DNA of 64,000 nucleotides from F23-D06 sp963603365. GTDB taxonomy: Bacteria; Bacteroidota; Bacteroidia; Bacteroidales; WCHB1-69. A program made the position numbers and the translations under genes. Of the stretch, positions 53,987 through 63,800 are shown one piece after another. Under the pieces are notes generated by a model. That model ran no database searches. It was not told the DNA's origin and was given only the letters and a program-made list of their open reading frames with translations. The stretch's first letter is position 1. Every line of letters begins with the position of its first letter. The stretch spans positions 1-64,000 of the forward strand of contig CAVCMI010000033.1 of assembly GCA_963603365.1 (NCBI GenBank). The letters are read 5' to 3'.

Positions 53987-56434
53987 ATGGATACGTCAGA
54001 AAAAGTAAAGATATTCAGTTCGTTCAGTGACCTGGCTCAAGAAATTATAAGAGACAGGGATACGCGTGACATGCTGGCGCAACGCTACGCTGTCCGCTTT
54101 ATTATGCTCAATAATTTCAATGAATTTAAAGAACTTGCCAAGTTTATGGCAAATATTGGAGTTGATACACTTGACTTGGAAACCTTGCTGGAAGAAGGCG
54201 AAGATGACATGTGGATTACAAAAGACGTGTTGAAGGACGCAATTAGAGCGTGCGTGAAATCTACTTTTGTAACACCTTTCTCTGAGGTTGTGCGCTTCTA
54301 TAATGATGATGACTTCAGGGGCTTTTTCAATGAGATAATGCTTTTGGAGGACATACAAAATCCTAATAAACGTATTTATGTGCCTTTAATAGGGTTGCAG
54401 AACCGTTTTACCGACTTCCTGAATCATTTCGCCCGAATACAGGAGAGCGCACCAGTCTGGAGATATGATGCTGACGTGCAGTCAGTGGAAGTCTTCTTTG
54501 CCAAATACAAGGATTTTGTGTTGCCCAACGGTTCTGTACAATGTCAGCTTGATTCTCTTCGTGACTGGCTTATGTTTTGGAAGAAGCAGGCTCCGCAAGA
54601 AAGAATCGTTTGTACTTCAATGCCAATCTCAGCGAAATACAAATATTCCAAACCAGATAATATCTTTAATTTCACAAGGATAGCAAATGCCTATGAGTTC
54701 ATGACAAGGTTTCTTGAACTGAGTTTCCCTTTTGATTATGATGAAAACGAGAAAGATTTTTGGGAGCAGCTTCTGCTGCATATAGACAAGGGAAAACTCG
54801 ATAGTTTTTCATTTGAGACTTTTGTCCGCACTTCGTTTAATAAGGTGAAGTTCGCAGCATCTGACATAATCAGCGAGTGGGCAGAACCCACGACATCCAC
54901 ATATGAGAGATGGCTGCTTAAAAACTATGTTCTGCACACAAGTTTCGCGGAGCAGTATCCTTATATCCGCATGTGTTTTGAGACAATGTCTTCTTTGTCC
55001 GATGAAGACCTACTGACCAACATGATTGCCACACGTGTTCTTTATAATGACATTCCTGTTGACAGATTCCCGGAGTATGCGGCAGAGCGTCGTGAGATAA
55101 TCGTTGACAATCAATTTGTCTTTGAACGGAAGGTTACTAATGAAGAACAGAACTGGCTATTTGATCGGATACGTGAAATCTTCCAGATAGGAGGCGATTT
55201 AAATTCTGCGATAGCACTGTGTACCGGTGTGTTCGACTTCGAAAAGAAACTTCTCATGGGTTGGTCTGTTCACCACCCGAACAATCAAAAGTTGATAGAA
55301 GCTGTCCGTAGATTTTATCCGGACTATGCGGCTTATATGTCAACCGGGAAACCTTCTCATTTCAAGGTTGAGAACCAATGGGCGATTGATTACATTAAAG
55401 CATACAAAAAGTCGAAGTTGGAAGACAAATATTCTGATGACATTGCCTGTTTCATAAAGGAGAAGAACAATTCAGCCGCAAACTTCTACAAATGGTATTA
55501 TGGGTTTGAAGAGACTCATGGCGTCCTTGCTGAGATGAGTTCGAACGTGGCCTTTAAGCCAGACAAGATATTTTGGATAGACGGGCTTGGCGCTGAGTTC
55601 TTATCGTACGTGCTGTTTCTTATAGAACAGGAGAATGCGGACATGAAAGTGGTGCGGTCGCAAATAACCCGTTCCCGTCTCCCTTCGTCGACGCATCACA
55701 ACCGGTTTGAGGGTGAGGCTGTAAAGAAATATGGTGCTTTGGATGAATTGGGACACGACTCACATGGCTATAAGCATTTCGACACCCTAATAGAAGAGTT
55801 GAAAGTCATAAAGGTTATAATCCAAGATATAGTTTCTGCTTGCAAAAACCACAAGTGTACTGTCGCAATTGTTTCAGACCATGGGTTGAGTTGCCTGTCT
55901 CGTAAAGCTCCGTCTAAGAAATATGATGGAAAGTTTGAGCATGAAGGCCGATATATCAAAACGACTAATGACGCGCTGTCGGATTCGGACTATTTAGTAC
56001 ACGAGAATGAGGAGGACGGACAAAAATACAAGGTTGCCCTGACTCATTCCTCTCTATCAAAAGTCCCGACTCATCAAGTTCATGGTGGTTGTACACCCGA
56101 AGAGGTTTTAGTTCCTTTCATCCTTTTGTCCAATAAAGACGTTGCTAATAGCGTCAAGTATCAAATTAAAGTCTCGGACGAAGACATAATGCTGTCCAAT
56201 CCAGTCGTAAATGTTACGGTCATTCCACAGCCAAGTAGTGTTACCCTTACTTGCGAAGGGAAAACCTACAACATGGATAGAGTCGGCACTCAATGGACAA
56301 CTATCTTGCAGAATATCACGGAAGGTACACATGCCGTTGATATAAAGCCGGAAGGAGAGGGCGGTACTGAGCTGAAAATAAAGATTGTTGGCCTTGTCGG
56401 AGACACGGACATTGACGATATGTTTGATTTGTAG
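53987..56434 (+). CDS. pglZ: BREX alkaline-phosphatase-like protein PglZ
   Basis: An 815-residue PglZ. The alkaline-phosphatase-like core has KIFWIDGLGAEFLS (metal-binding D532), TRSRLPSSTHHNRF, AIVSDHGLS (D631-H632) and HQVHGGCTPEEVLVPFI near the end of the domain. The first 500 residues are the helical N-terminal part usual in PglZ, and the last 100 form a beta-rich domain. PglZ is the shared marker of all BREX and Pgl systems. It probably has nuclease or phosphatase activity on nucleic acid. The end is five bases before the brxL start. Confidence 0.9.
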   Translation: MDTSEKVKIFSSFSDLAQEIIRDRDTRDMLAQRYAVRFIMLNNFNEFKELAKFMANIGVDTLDLETLLEEGEDDMWITKDVLKDAIRACVKSTFVTPFSEVVRFYNDDDFRGFFNEIMLLEDIQNPNKRIYVPLIGLQNRFTDFLNHFARIQESAPVWRYDADVQSVEVFFAKYKDFVLPNGSVQCQLDSLRDWLMFWKKQAPQERIVCTSMPISAKYKYSKPDNIFNFTRIANAYEFMTRFLELSFPFDYDENEKDFWEQLLLHIDKGKLDSFSFETFVRTSFNKVKFAASDIISEWAEPTTSTYERWLLKNYVLHTSFAEQYPYIRMCFETMSSLSDEDLLTNMIATRVLYNDIPVDRFPEYAAERREIIVDNQFVFERKVTNEEQNWLFDRIREIFQIGGDLNSAIALCTGVFDFEKKLLMGWSVHHPNNQKLIEAVRRFYPDYAAYMSTGKPSHFKVENQWAIDYIKAYKKSKLEDKYSDDIACFIKEKNNSAANFYKWYYGFEETHGVLAEMSSNVAFKPDKIFWIDGLGAEFLSYVLFLIEQENADMKVVRSQITRSRLPSSTHHNRFEGEAVKKYGALDELGHDSHGYKHFDTLIEELKVIKVIIQDIVSACKNHKCTVAIVSDHGLSCLSRKAPSKKYDGKFEHEGRYIKTTNDALSDSDYLVHENEEDGQKYKVALTHSSLSKVPTHQVHGGCTPEEVLVPFILLSNKDVANSVKYQIKVSDEDIMLSNPVVNVTVIPQPSSVTLTCEGKTYNMDRVGTQWTTILQNITEGTHAVDIKPEGEGGTELKIKIVGLVGDTDIDDMFDL

Positions 56435-56439
56435 TCATT

Positions 56440-57888
56440 ATGAGTATAATAGGAAATAAGATAAAGCAAGTGTTCGGAAGTGCCGCAGTTTACAAAAATC
56501 CGGAAAATTACGAGGTTTTCAATGGGCGGAACCTGCCGTCTTTCGTGAAGGATTATTTGATTTCCACCCATATAGCGGCAGACGGTTCATTTAAGCGTGA
56601 AGCTTTGTCGAAATTCCTTGATGCACATATACCGAAGGATAATAGCGCAATTCTTGCCCGGCTTCGCCGCGGGGAAACTCTCACGCTGTTAACACGCTTT
56701 GTCGTCTCGACAAGCCTTGCGCAGAACAAGACAAGTTTCCAGATTCCGGATATGGGGATTAAAGCCTCTGATACATTGATACCGGACTATCTTATTGATG
56801 AATATCCCGACGATTTGATTGATGGCGAGAAATGGGGTATCATGAAGATTGTCTATATTGCGCCAGTTGAACACGGAAGGGGACATGTGGAAATGGTGAA
56901 ATTCAGGCCATTCCGTCCGATGCAGAAATTAGACATCAATTATATCCGTAATTGCCGTGAGCAATTCACGCTGGAAGAATGGATAGACGTACTCATCTCC
57001 GCAATGGAGTATACTCCAAGCGCCTTTGCGTGCATGACTCAAAAAATGGAATTTCTGACTCGTTTGCTTCCGTTTATCGAGCCACGCTTAAATCTTATAG
57101 AACTCGCTCCCAAAGGGACTGGCAAGAGCTATGTCTTTGGAAATCTGTCAAAATTTGTATGGCTGGTTAGTGGCGGCAAGGTCTCTCGTTCCAAACTTGT
57201 GTATGACAAATCAACTAAAGCACCGGGCATCATGCGCTTTTATGACATGGTAGCCTTTGATGAAATACAGACCATTACCTTCTCCGATAACTCCGAAATG
57301 CAGTCTTTCCTGAAGAATTATCTTGAATACGGACGCGCTACGATAGACAACTATGAGTTTATGTCCGAATGTGGTTTGATGCTACTTGGTAATATACTTC
57401 TGTCGGAGAATAATGAGCCGTTAAACTACAGGTATTTTGACTCGTTGCCGGAAGTGTTCAAGGATTCGGCATTGCTGGACCGTTTCCATGGGATGATTGA
57501 AGGCTGGCTTTTGCCGCGTGTCAATGTGGATATGGCTCTGCACGACTGGACTCTTAATGTGGAGTTCTTCTCTGAAGTTCTGCATCAAATGCGCACCGAG
57601 TCGGTATACTCACATATAGTGGACGACCTGATAGAAGTACCCAATGGGGCGGATATGCGACATACGAAGGCGGTTAAGCGTGTGGCCACCGCTTATTTGA
57701 AATTGTTGTTTCCACATGTGACGACTGTAGAACAGGTAGACTTGAACGAATTTAATATGCTTTGTCTGCAACCTGCGATAAGACGCAGGGATATTGTTCG
57801 TCAGCAATGTAGCAATATAGATGCTGAGTCATCATTCTCCAAACCAATCCCAAAATACAGAATTAAAGGATTGAATGCGATTGAGTAA
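56440..57888 (+). CDS. brxL: BREX protein BrxL (short form without Lon protease domain)
   Basis: A 482-residue protein with the BrxL AAA core: LAPKGTGKSYVFGNLSKFVWLVSGGKVSRSKL (Walker A P224-S230), Walker B MVAFDEIQ (D274, E275) and GNILLSENNEPLNY. The Lon-like S16 domain that makes type 1 BrxL about 680 residues long is missing; the protein ends soon after the AAA part. A short, protease-less BrxL family exists in other BREX types, so this need not be a truncation. It directly follows pglZ. Confidence 0.82.
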   Translation: MSIIGNKIKQVFGSAAVYKNPENYEVFNGRNLPSFVKDYLISTHIAADGSFKREALSKFLDAHIPKDNSAILARLRRGETLTLLTRFVVSTSLAQNKTSFQIPDMGIKASDTLIPDYLIDEYPDDLIDGEKWGIMKIVYIAPVEHGRGHVEMVKFRPFRPMQKLDINYIRNCREQFTLEEWIDVLISAMEYTPSAFACMTQKMEFLTRLLPFIEPRLNLIELAPKGTGKSYVFGNLSKFVWLVSGGKVSRSKLVYDKSTKAPGIMRFYDMVAFDEIQTITFSDNSEMQSFLKNYLEYGRATIDNYEFMSECGLMLLGNILLSENNEPLNYRYFDSLPEVFKDSALLDRFHGMIEGWLLPRVNVDMALHDWTLNVEFFSEVLHQMRTESVYSHIVDDLIEVPNGADMRHTKAVKRVATAYLKLLFPHVTTVEQVDLNEFNMLCLQPAIRRRDIVRQQCSNIDAESSFSKPIPKYRIKGLNAIE

Positions 57889-57958
57889 ACCCGATGACTT
57901 GAATACAGAAAAAACAAAGACCTTATATTTAAAAATCTCGAAATTTTAAATTAAAACT

Positions 57959-58957
57959 ATGAACCAAAGAGAAGAATTAGAACTCATAATCACACTGATA
58001 AAGAAATATAATCTTCCTTTAAGTCCCATTCTTGAGTTTGCTGTTAAGGAGAGAATAGGCGACATTGATTTGGAAGAGCGCGGCAGCACCATTGTTCAGG
58101 AAGAACATGTTGTTGGAAACAAGGATTTAGAGGATTATAAAAGGGATTTTTCAAATCTCTCTGTTGGCAACGCAAAAGGAAAGAGATTGCCACATAAAGC
58201 CATTCTTCTTATTAGCATAATTAAACTTATTGAAAATGATGAAATTGCAGAGAACAGAATTGAACTCGGCCAGAAAATAGCTTCGGCTTTTGCCTTAAAC
58301 TGGTCCAACTATTTTTGGGATGTTAAACAACCTAATGTTTGGATGCCGTTCTGGTATCTCAAAACCGAACCGTTCTGGCATTTCGAGCCAAATGATAATG
58401 AAGAACTTTTACAAGGACTTTTAAAGTTCGGCGGTCATCCTTCAATTAATCAGATGCGACATGTGATAAAATTCGCATACCTTGATGATGCTCTTTTTGA
58501 GTATTTGCAAGATGATGAGAGCAGAGAGGCTTTAAAAGAAATCCTTGAAATAACATATATTAAAAATATTTACAATGCCGATTCCCCTGATGAAATCACC
58601 ACCGCTTTCTCCCCAATGCCCAAGTATGAATGCTGGCGTGAATCAAACCGGTCGGCGGGCGTTCTCCACATATGGGTCAATGACCATGAGTATATACAGG
58701 AGAAAAATGCAACTCAAACTATGATAAAGGCAATAAACCTTGCGGGGCCCGAAAGAGTGGCTGCCCTCTATATTCCAATTTTTGGCGAGTATTTGGTGCA
58801 AAAAAACTGGCATAAGGAAGGAAAATACGCAGATCGTCAAAGAGAACTGAATGACGGCTGGCTGCTCCAGACCTGCGGCGGAAATGTGGCGAAGAAAAGG
58901 CAACTTGAAAGGATTTCAGATGCGCTCGGTTTGGGCTGGCGCGTGGAACTGGTGTAG
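57959..58957 (+). CDS. Candidate phosphorothioate-DNA reader with SBD-like domain
   Basis: A 332-residue protein of three parts. Residues 1-32 are a helical leader (ITLIKKYNLPLSPILEFA). Residues about 65-205 resemble the sulfur-binding domain of ScoMcrA-type enzymes: KRLPHKAILLISIIKLIENDEI, then NRIEL, WMPFWYLKTEPFWHF and a helical end. The last 110 residues (SPMPKYECWRESNRSAGVLHIWVND onwards) are unassigned and carry no HNH, GIY-YIG or PD-(D/E)xK motif I can recognise. It is 70 bases after brxL on the same strand and as A+T-rich. Reading the mark made by BrxP is the natural inference; the effector step is open. Confidence 0.65.
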   Translation: MNQREELELIITLIKKYNLPLSPILEFAVKERIGDIDLEERGSTIVQEEHVVGNKDLEDYKRDFSNLSVGNAKGKRLPHKAILLISIIKLIENDEIAENRIELGQKIASAFALNWSNYFWDVKQPNVWMPFWYLKTEPFWHFEPNDNEELLQGLLKFGGHPSINQMRHVIKFAYLDDALFEYLQDDESREALKEILEITYIKNIYNADSPDEITTAFSPMPKYECWRESNRSAGVLHIWVNDHEYIQEKNATQTMIKAINLAGPERVAALYIPIFGEYLVQKNWHKEGKYADRQRELNDGWLLQTCGGNVAKKRQLERISDALGLGWRVELV

Positions 58958-59008
58958 CAGCAATCCCGTTTCCCTCTTTTTCCCCTTTCATCTCCTGTCA
59001 AAGCAGCT

Positions 59009-59044
59009 CGGGGTGACGGCCTGAAAGAAGTGGCCGTCACCCCG
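59009..59044. terminator. Perfect 13-bp hairpin between convergent genes
   Basis: The stem 59009-59021 pairs with 59032-59044 around a 10-base loop. It separates the end of the brx run (58957) from the stop of the minus-strand T9SS gene (59071). No long T run, so it may block readthrough or simply be a stable RNA 3' end. Confidence 0.6.
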
Positions 59045-59070
59045 CGCGTTGGGTTCGCGTCTCGGGGACG

Positions 59071-60777
59071 CTATTTGACAAAGCGACCTACAAAGGCTCG
59101 TTTGCCGTCGGAAAGACGGATGAAGTAGGTGCCCGGGGCAAGGGCGGAACAGTTGACGGTTACGGCGCCGCCGTCGGCAGTTACGGCCTGCGACTGCACC
59201 ATGCGCCCGCTCAGGTCATACACGGCCAGGGTGTTCACGGCAGAGACCTTGCTGCCCAACGTTACGTGCAACGTCTCCCGCACCGGGTTGGGGTAGAGTA
59301 CGAGGGCGTCTTCGGCAAGGCGCTCTTCAATGCCCGTGGCGGCCATGTCGGCAGCAGAACGCGGCACAAGGTAGTAACGGAATGCCGGATAAACGTTGCC
59401 GATCTTGCTGGTGGCAAAGTTGAAGCCCGTCAAGGCTACTTGGGTGGCCGGGATGTCAGAGCCGATGTAGTCAACGTCCTGGAAGTAGGGGAATACGGCG
59501 GTGTCGCTGACGCTGTTCTGGCTGACCACATAGCGGTTCAGCGTGGCAAAGGCGCCGGTGCTGACGAACTGCACGCCGTTGAGCTTGATGAGCTCGGCCT
59601 GATGGTTGTGCATGAAGCTGTTGTCTGCCAACTGCGACAGGGTGACCTCAAGCGGTGCAACGTCCTGGAAGATGGCGGTAACCTCATTGTGGGGCTCGGT
59701 GGGGATGAACTCCAGGAATCCGTAATAGTTGGTGAGCGTGCCGTAAATGGCAGATACCTGGTCGCCTACGGAAAGGTCGCCGAAGATGCCGCTGTTGTCG
59801 TAAATAAGGATGGCTCCGGTGGAGTCTTGGATGACTTTCTGGTTGTTGTAGGCGGCCACGGCGGTGACGACAACGTTGTTGCTGAGCTTATAGACAACAT
59901 CGTCGGCCACGCGCGCGCTGTTGTCGCTGTAGTCGAGCTTGGAGCGCAGCTCGGCGATGGAGTGTACGATATACTGGTCTTGCACGCCGTAGGTGAACGT
60001 AAGGGTGTCGGGGGTCATCGTGCGGTTGTTGATGTCGGCGACTCCGCTGACGATGAGGGTATAGGTCGTGCCTTCGGTGAGGTCAGGCTGCACGTTCAGC
60101 ACGACGGTATTGCCGGCGCCGCCGCTCAGGGTGGCGGACGTTACGGCGATGCCGTTGTCAAGTGTGTAGTTGCTTGCCGTCTGGGCCGTTACGGCATCCA
60201 ATGCCTTGCTGAAGGTGACCTCAACGGCGCTCTCTCCGGCATTCACGGAGCTGATGGCCGGGGGTGTGGTGTCTACCTGCGAAACAATCCGGATGTTGTC
60301 GATGAAGAAGCGGCCTTTGCTGGCGACGGAACTCATGAACTTGATGGTGGAAGCCGTTGTGCCGCCCGTGGCCTGTATTTCATAGTGTTTGTAACTGCCG
60401 TATGAGCCGTCGTTGTCCATGTCGGTTGCAGTGTAGAGGGTGTTGTCCACATAGACATTGAGCGTCCGGCTGTCGTTGTACCACGCTTCTGCGTCAAAAC
60501 TGATGACAAACTGGCCGCCGTTCGCGGAAAGGTCAAGCTCCGGGGTCTGGATGAAGCCTGCTGCGGACGTCTTGCCAACTTTTACTTTCCCGGTGCAGGG
60601 ATAAACCCAGTCGGCAGTCCATCCCGGAACGTGCGTGAATGAGTCGATTCTGGTTGCAATAGAGTAGGAGTTGCTGTCTGTAACCAGCGAGAAGTCCTCT
60701 TCAAGGACGACAGTCTGTGCAGACATGCCGGCGACGATGGCCAGCAAGACGAATAACGGTAAAAAAGCCTTTTTCAT
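59071..60777 (-). CDS. T9SS-secreted multidomain surface protein
   Basis: A 568-residue protein: signal peptide (1-20), a jelly-roll-like domain (about 25-165, with VLEEDFSLVTDS and RFFIDNIRIV), an SbsA-like Ig domain (about 170-265, PPAISSVNAGESAVEVTFSKAL), an OB-fold-like DUF5689-type domain (about 270-470), and a type A T9SS sorting domain beginning ALVLYPNPVRETLHV and ending AFVGRFVK. It is expected on the cell surface. No catalytic motif was found. A -7 box (60837-60844) lies 60 bases upstream. Confidence 0.82.
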   Translation of the reverse strand: MKKAFLPLFVLLAIVAGMSAQTVVLEEDFSLVTDSNSYSIATRIDSFTHVPGWTADWVYPCTGKVKVGKTSAAGFIQTPELDLSANGGQFVISFDAEAWYNDSRTLNVYVDNTLYTATDMDNDGSYGSYKHYEIQATGGTTASTIKFMSSVASKGRFFIDNIRIVSQVDTTPPAISSVNAGESAVEVTFSKALDAVTAQTASNYTLDNGIAVTSATLSGGAGNTVVLNVQPDLTEGTTYTLIVSGVADINNRTMTPDTLTFTYGVQDQYIVHSIAELRSKLDYSDNSARVADDVVYKLSNNVVVTAVAAYNNQKVIQDSTGAILIYDNSGIFGDLSVGDQVSAIYGTLTNYYGFLEFIPTEPHNEVTAIFQDVAPLEVTLSQLADNSFMHNHQAELIKLNGVQFVSTGAFATLNRYVVSQNSVSDTAVFPYFQDVDYIGSDIPATQVALTGFNFATSKIGNVYPAFRYYLVPRSAADMAATGIEERLAEDALVLYPNPVRETLHVTLGSKVSAVNTLAVYDLSGRMVQSQAVTADGGAVTVNCSALAPGTYFIRLSDGKRAFVGRFVK

Positions 60778-60836
60778 TTCTTTACTGTTGCTTTAATTAA
60801 ATTATGTGTTGATTGTTAATTGTCATTTTTCGGGCG

Positions 60837-60844
60837 CAAAAGTA
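60837..60844 (-). promoter_or_regulatory. -7 box for the multidomain T9SS gene
   Basis: The minus strand reads TACTTTTG (TAnnTTTG), 60 bases upstream of the start at 60777. Confidence 0.6.
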
Positions 60845-60850
60845 GCATTA

Positions 60851-63800
60851 TTATCGTTTTCCGGGCAATGGAGGTCTAATAATTTTCGCCGTACGGTGCA
60901 GCTGCAGTTCCGCCAGCACCACAGCCATTTCCGACTCGCCCTCCGGGGCGTCTTTGGGCTTCCACGCCACAATAAACATGACGGAGACACCAGTCACCTG
61001 ATAGCCTCGCTCTTCCCATTCCGCCAGCTCGTCTTTCATCTTATGCGACAGCTTGACGATCTGTTGCCCCGTCTTCGGTATGCAGAACCCGTCTCTGCGG
61101 AATTGAAGCCGGTCGCCGCTTCTCAGCGACAGGATTTCTCGTTTGTAGTCTTTCGAGTAATGAAGCCAAATGTCCTTGTGTGACATCTGGAGTATAATCT
61201 CATCCGGCAGATCATAGCCCGTTTCGTCGGTGGAGAATGCGTCAATTGAACGGCAAGTTGAGGTCATCTTAGAGAACACATTGCCGGTGAGACGGTTGCC
61301 GCTGTTGTGGCAGGTGGTGTGAATGGAGAGCGTGCGCTTGGCACGCGTCATTGCCACATAATAACGGCGCATCTCTACATCTGTCACCTGCTTTGGCTCA
61401 CTGATGAGCATGTAGACGTTGTCAAACTCCCGTCCTTTGGCTTTGTGGATGGTGCTTACTGCTATGTCCGCTTTTGAGATGTGGCAGAAATCCTCTATTG
61501 ACGATTCAAAGATGAACTCGCACAGGTCGCTGAAGTATTTGGTTCGGTTGGTTTGCTCAAAGGTGCAAAGAGCCTGTTGCAGATAGGGCAGCGCCATGCT
61601 GTTGTCGTATAGGGCAAAAGTCTTCTGTTTGGCATCCAGCCAGAGTTCTTCAGGGATGACCGGGGCATTGAGTTTTGACACTCCGGCATTGATGGTCTTG
61701 ATGAAATACTTGGTTTCTGCCAGATTCCAAAATCGGAAACGCTCAACAGACTGTATCAGTTTGGCCGGAAGGCCACGATGGCGGAGCAGCGCAAGTAGGA
61801 TGACGGCTTCTTCGTTTCACAAATCCCGCATCTTTGCTCACAGAGACGATTGGGGCGCTCTTGATGCGCTGGCGGATGCCTTGGGCAAAAGCGTTTGCGG
61901 CATCTACGATATGACGGGCGCTGCGGAAGTTTTCTGTCATCTCTATCAGCCGCCCGCCCGCTCTTTTGCTTAGACTGAACATATATTGGGAGTCTGCGCC
62001 GCGAAATTCAAAGATGTTCTGGTCGTCATCGCCTACAGCGATGACCCTCATATCCTCGTTGGCGTCCAGCAGCGCCGTTACCAGTGCGAACTCGTCCTTG
62101 CTCATATCCTGCGCCTCATCAATTACCAGCACGGTTTTTCTGATGCGGTTAGGCTCCACCTCGCCGGCGTTTATCATTGCGGTCGCCTTTATTTCAACAT
62201 CGTCCGTCTCCTCCAGATTACCGATCCTGCCCAAGAGGTCAAAACAGTAGGAATGGAAAGTCTTGATGTCTACATAAAAGGCGGCAGGTCCTATCAGTTC
62301 AATCAGGCGTTTCTTGAAGTTTGTGGCGGAGGCTCTTGAGAATGTGAGCATTAACAGCTGGTCGTGCTTCACGTCTTCCAGCAGCAGCAATGAGGCCAGT
62401 TTGTGAACCAGCACGCGGGTCTTTCCGCTGCCGGGGTCTGCAGCCACCACAATGCAGCGCGAGTCTTTGTCGTTGATGATTTCTTTTTGCCGGTCCGACA
62501 GCTCGCCGAAGAGTTTCTTGTACCTTGCCGGGGTGATGGTGCGCTGTATTTCCGCTTCACGCTCGCCCTTGAAGTATTTTTTCACAAAACTGCGGTAGTC
62601 TATCTGGAAATAGTCGTGTACATATTGCAGGGCTTTGTCGTAGTTTTCTACCATCAGGTTCGCATATTCGCCCACAATATGAATCTGCTGTATCTTCTGC
62701 TTGTAGAACTCGTCGAGCATGCGGTAGTCGTCAAGCTTGTAGCGCAGCTTCGGCTCCTTGAGGCGGCGGATGTGCATGGCGTTGTAAAGCACCAGAAACC
62801 CTCCCTCGAGTTTGAGCGCTTTATTTTGGCCAGATAGAGCAATGCCTCCTCCACATCTTCAAGTTGCAGATTTTCAAAATATAAGGATTGCGTTTGCCCG
62901 CTGGCTTTCATCTCTTTCAGAAGTTCAATCACCGAGAACTGGACGGCATTGTCTTTCGGCTGTCGTTTTTCTCTTTGCTCCGCAAGGGTGTATAGACGCT
63001 CAATGATAAAGCGGCAGGCATCTATCCTTTTTTCAAATCTTGCAATCATACGCTTAGGGTCAAGGTTCTTTGTGATGATGCCGTTGTTGGCGTCAATGTC
63101 TTTCTTTGTCAGGTATCCGCTTATAACCAAGAAGTAGAGCAGGGTTCGGATGCTTTTTTCTGTCGCCTTTTCAATGCCAGTGCGTATGGCATTGTCGTTG
63201 AGTTGTTTGTATGAAACAGGCGACGCGTTGTCGGAGATATGCTCGAGGATGTATCTTTCAAGTTTTGCAAAATGTTCAAAGATTTGCAGCGGTTTTTTCT
63301 TGGTGTTGCTGATGTCTTGCAGAAAGGCTGTGATGTCAAGGGTGTCGGCAAGGATTCCTTCCTGTCTCATACGTTCCACGACAGAGATCACCTCCCTTTT
63401 GCTTAGCCCTAAGATGTCGGCAAGATAGTCCACGCGCGATTCGTCCTCGCTGTCCTGGGCTTTGGCAATGTGTTTCTCCGAAAGCAATGACTTGATGACA
63501 CGGATCGCTTTCTCGGCCTCATCTTCCGAAAAGAGCGCCGATTTAGTGATGCGTTGCCGGGCCTCGTCCATGTTTTTGACGGTGATGCCCGTAGCATAGA
63601 CGTGCGGGACGTTGCTGCCCCGTTCAATATAGCCGCTCTGTTCCAGGGCAGAGAGGGCGGAGCGTATACGCGTCTCAATGTCAAGGACGGAGTCATCCCA
63701 ACCGGCTCGCCGCGCTATTTCCAAGGCAGAGCAGTTGACATGCTGCCGTGATTTCGTGAAATCTTTAATGGCTTTCCAGACTTGTTGTATTTCGCTGATG

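Noticed and set aside
47934..58957. A Dnd phosphorothioation system
   Set aside because: dndB, dndD and dndE are absent, and PglZ, BrxC and BrxL define a BREX system; only the sulfur-transfer core is Dnd-like.
47242..58957. Prophage or transposon carrying the brx genes
   Set aside because: No integrase, transposase, phage structural gene or matching direct repeats were seen at either edge.
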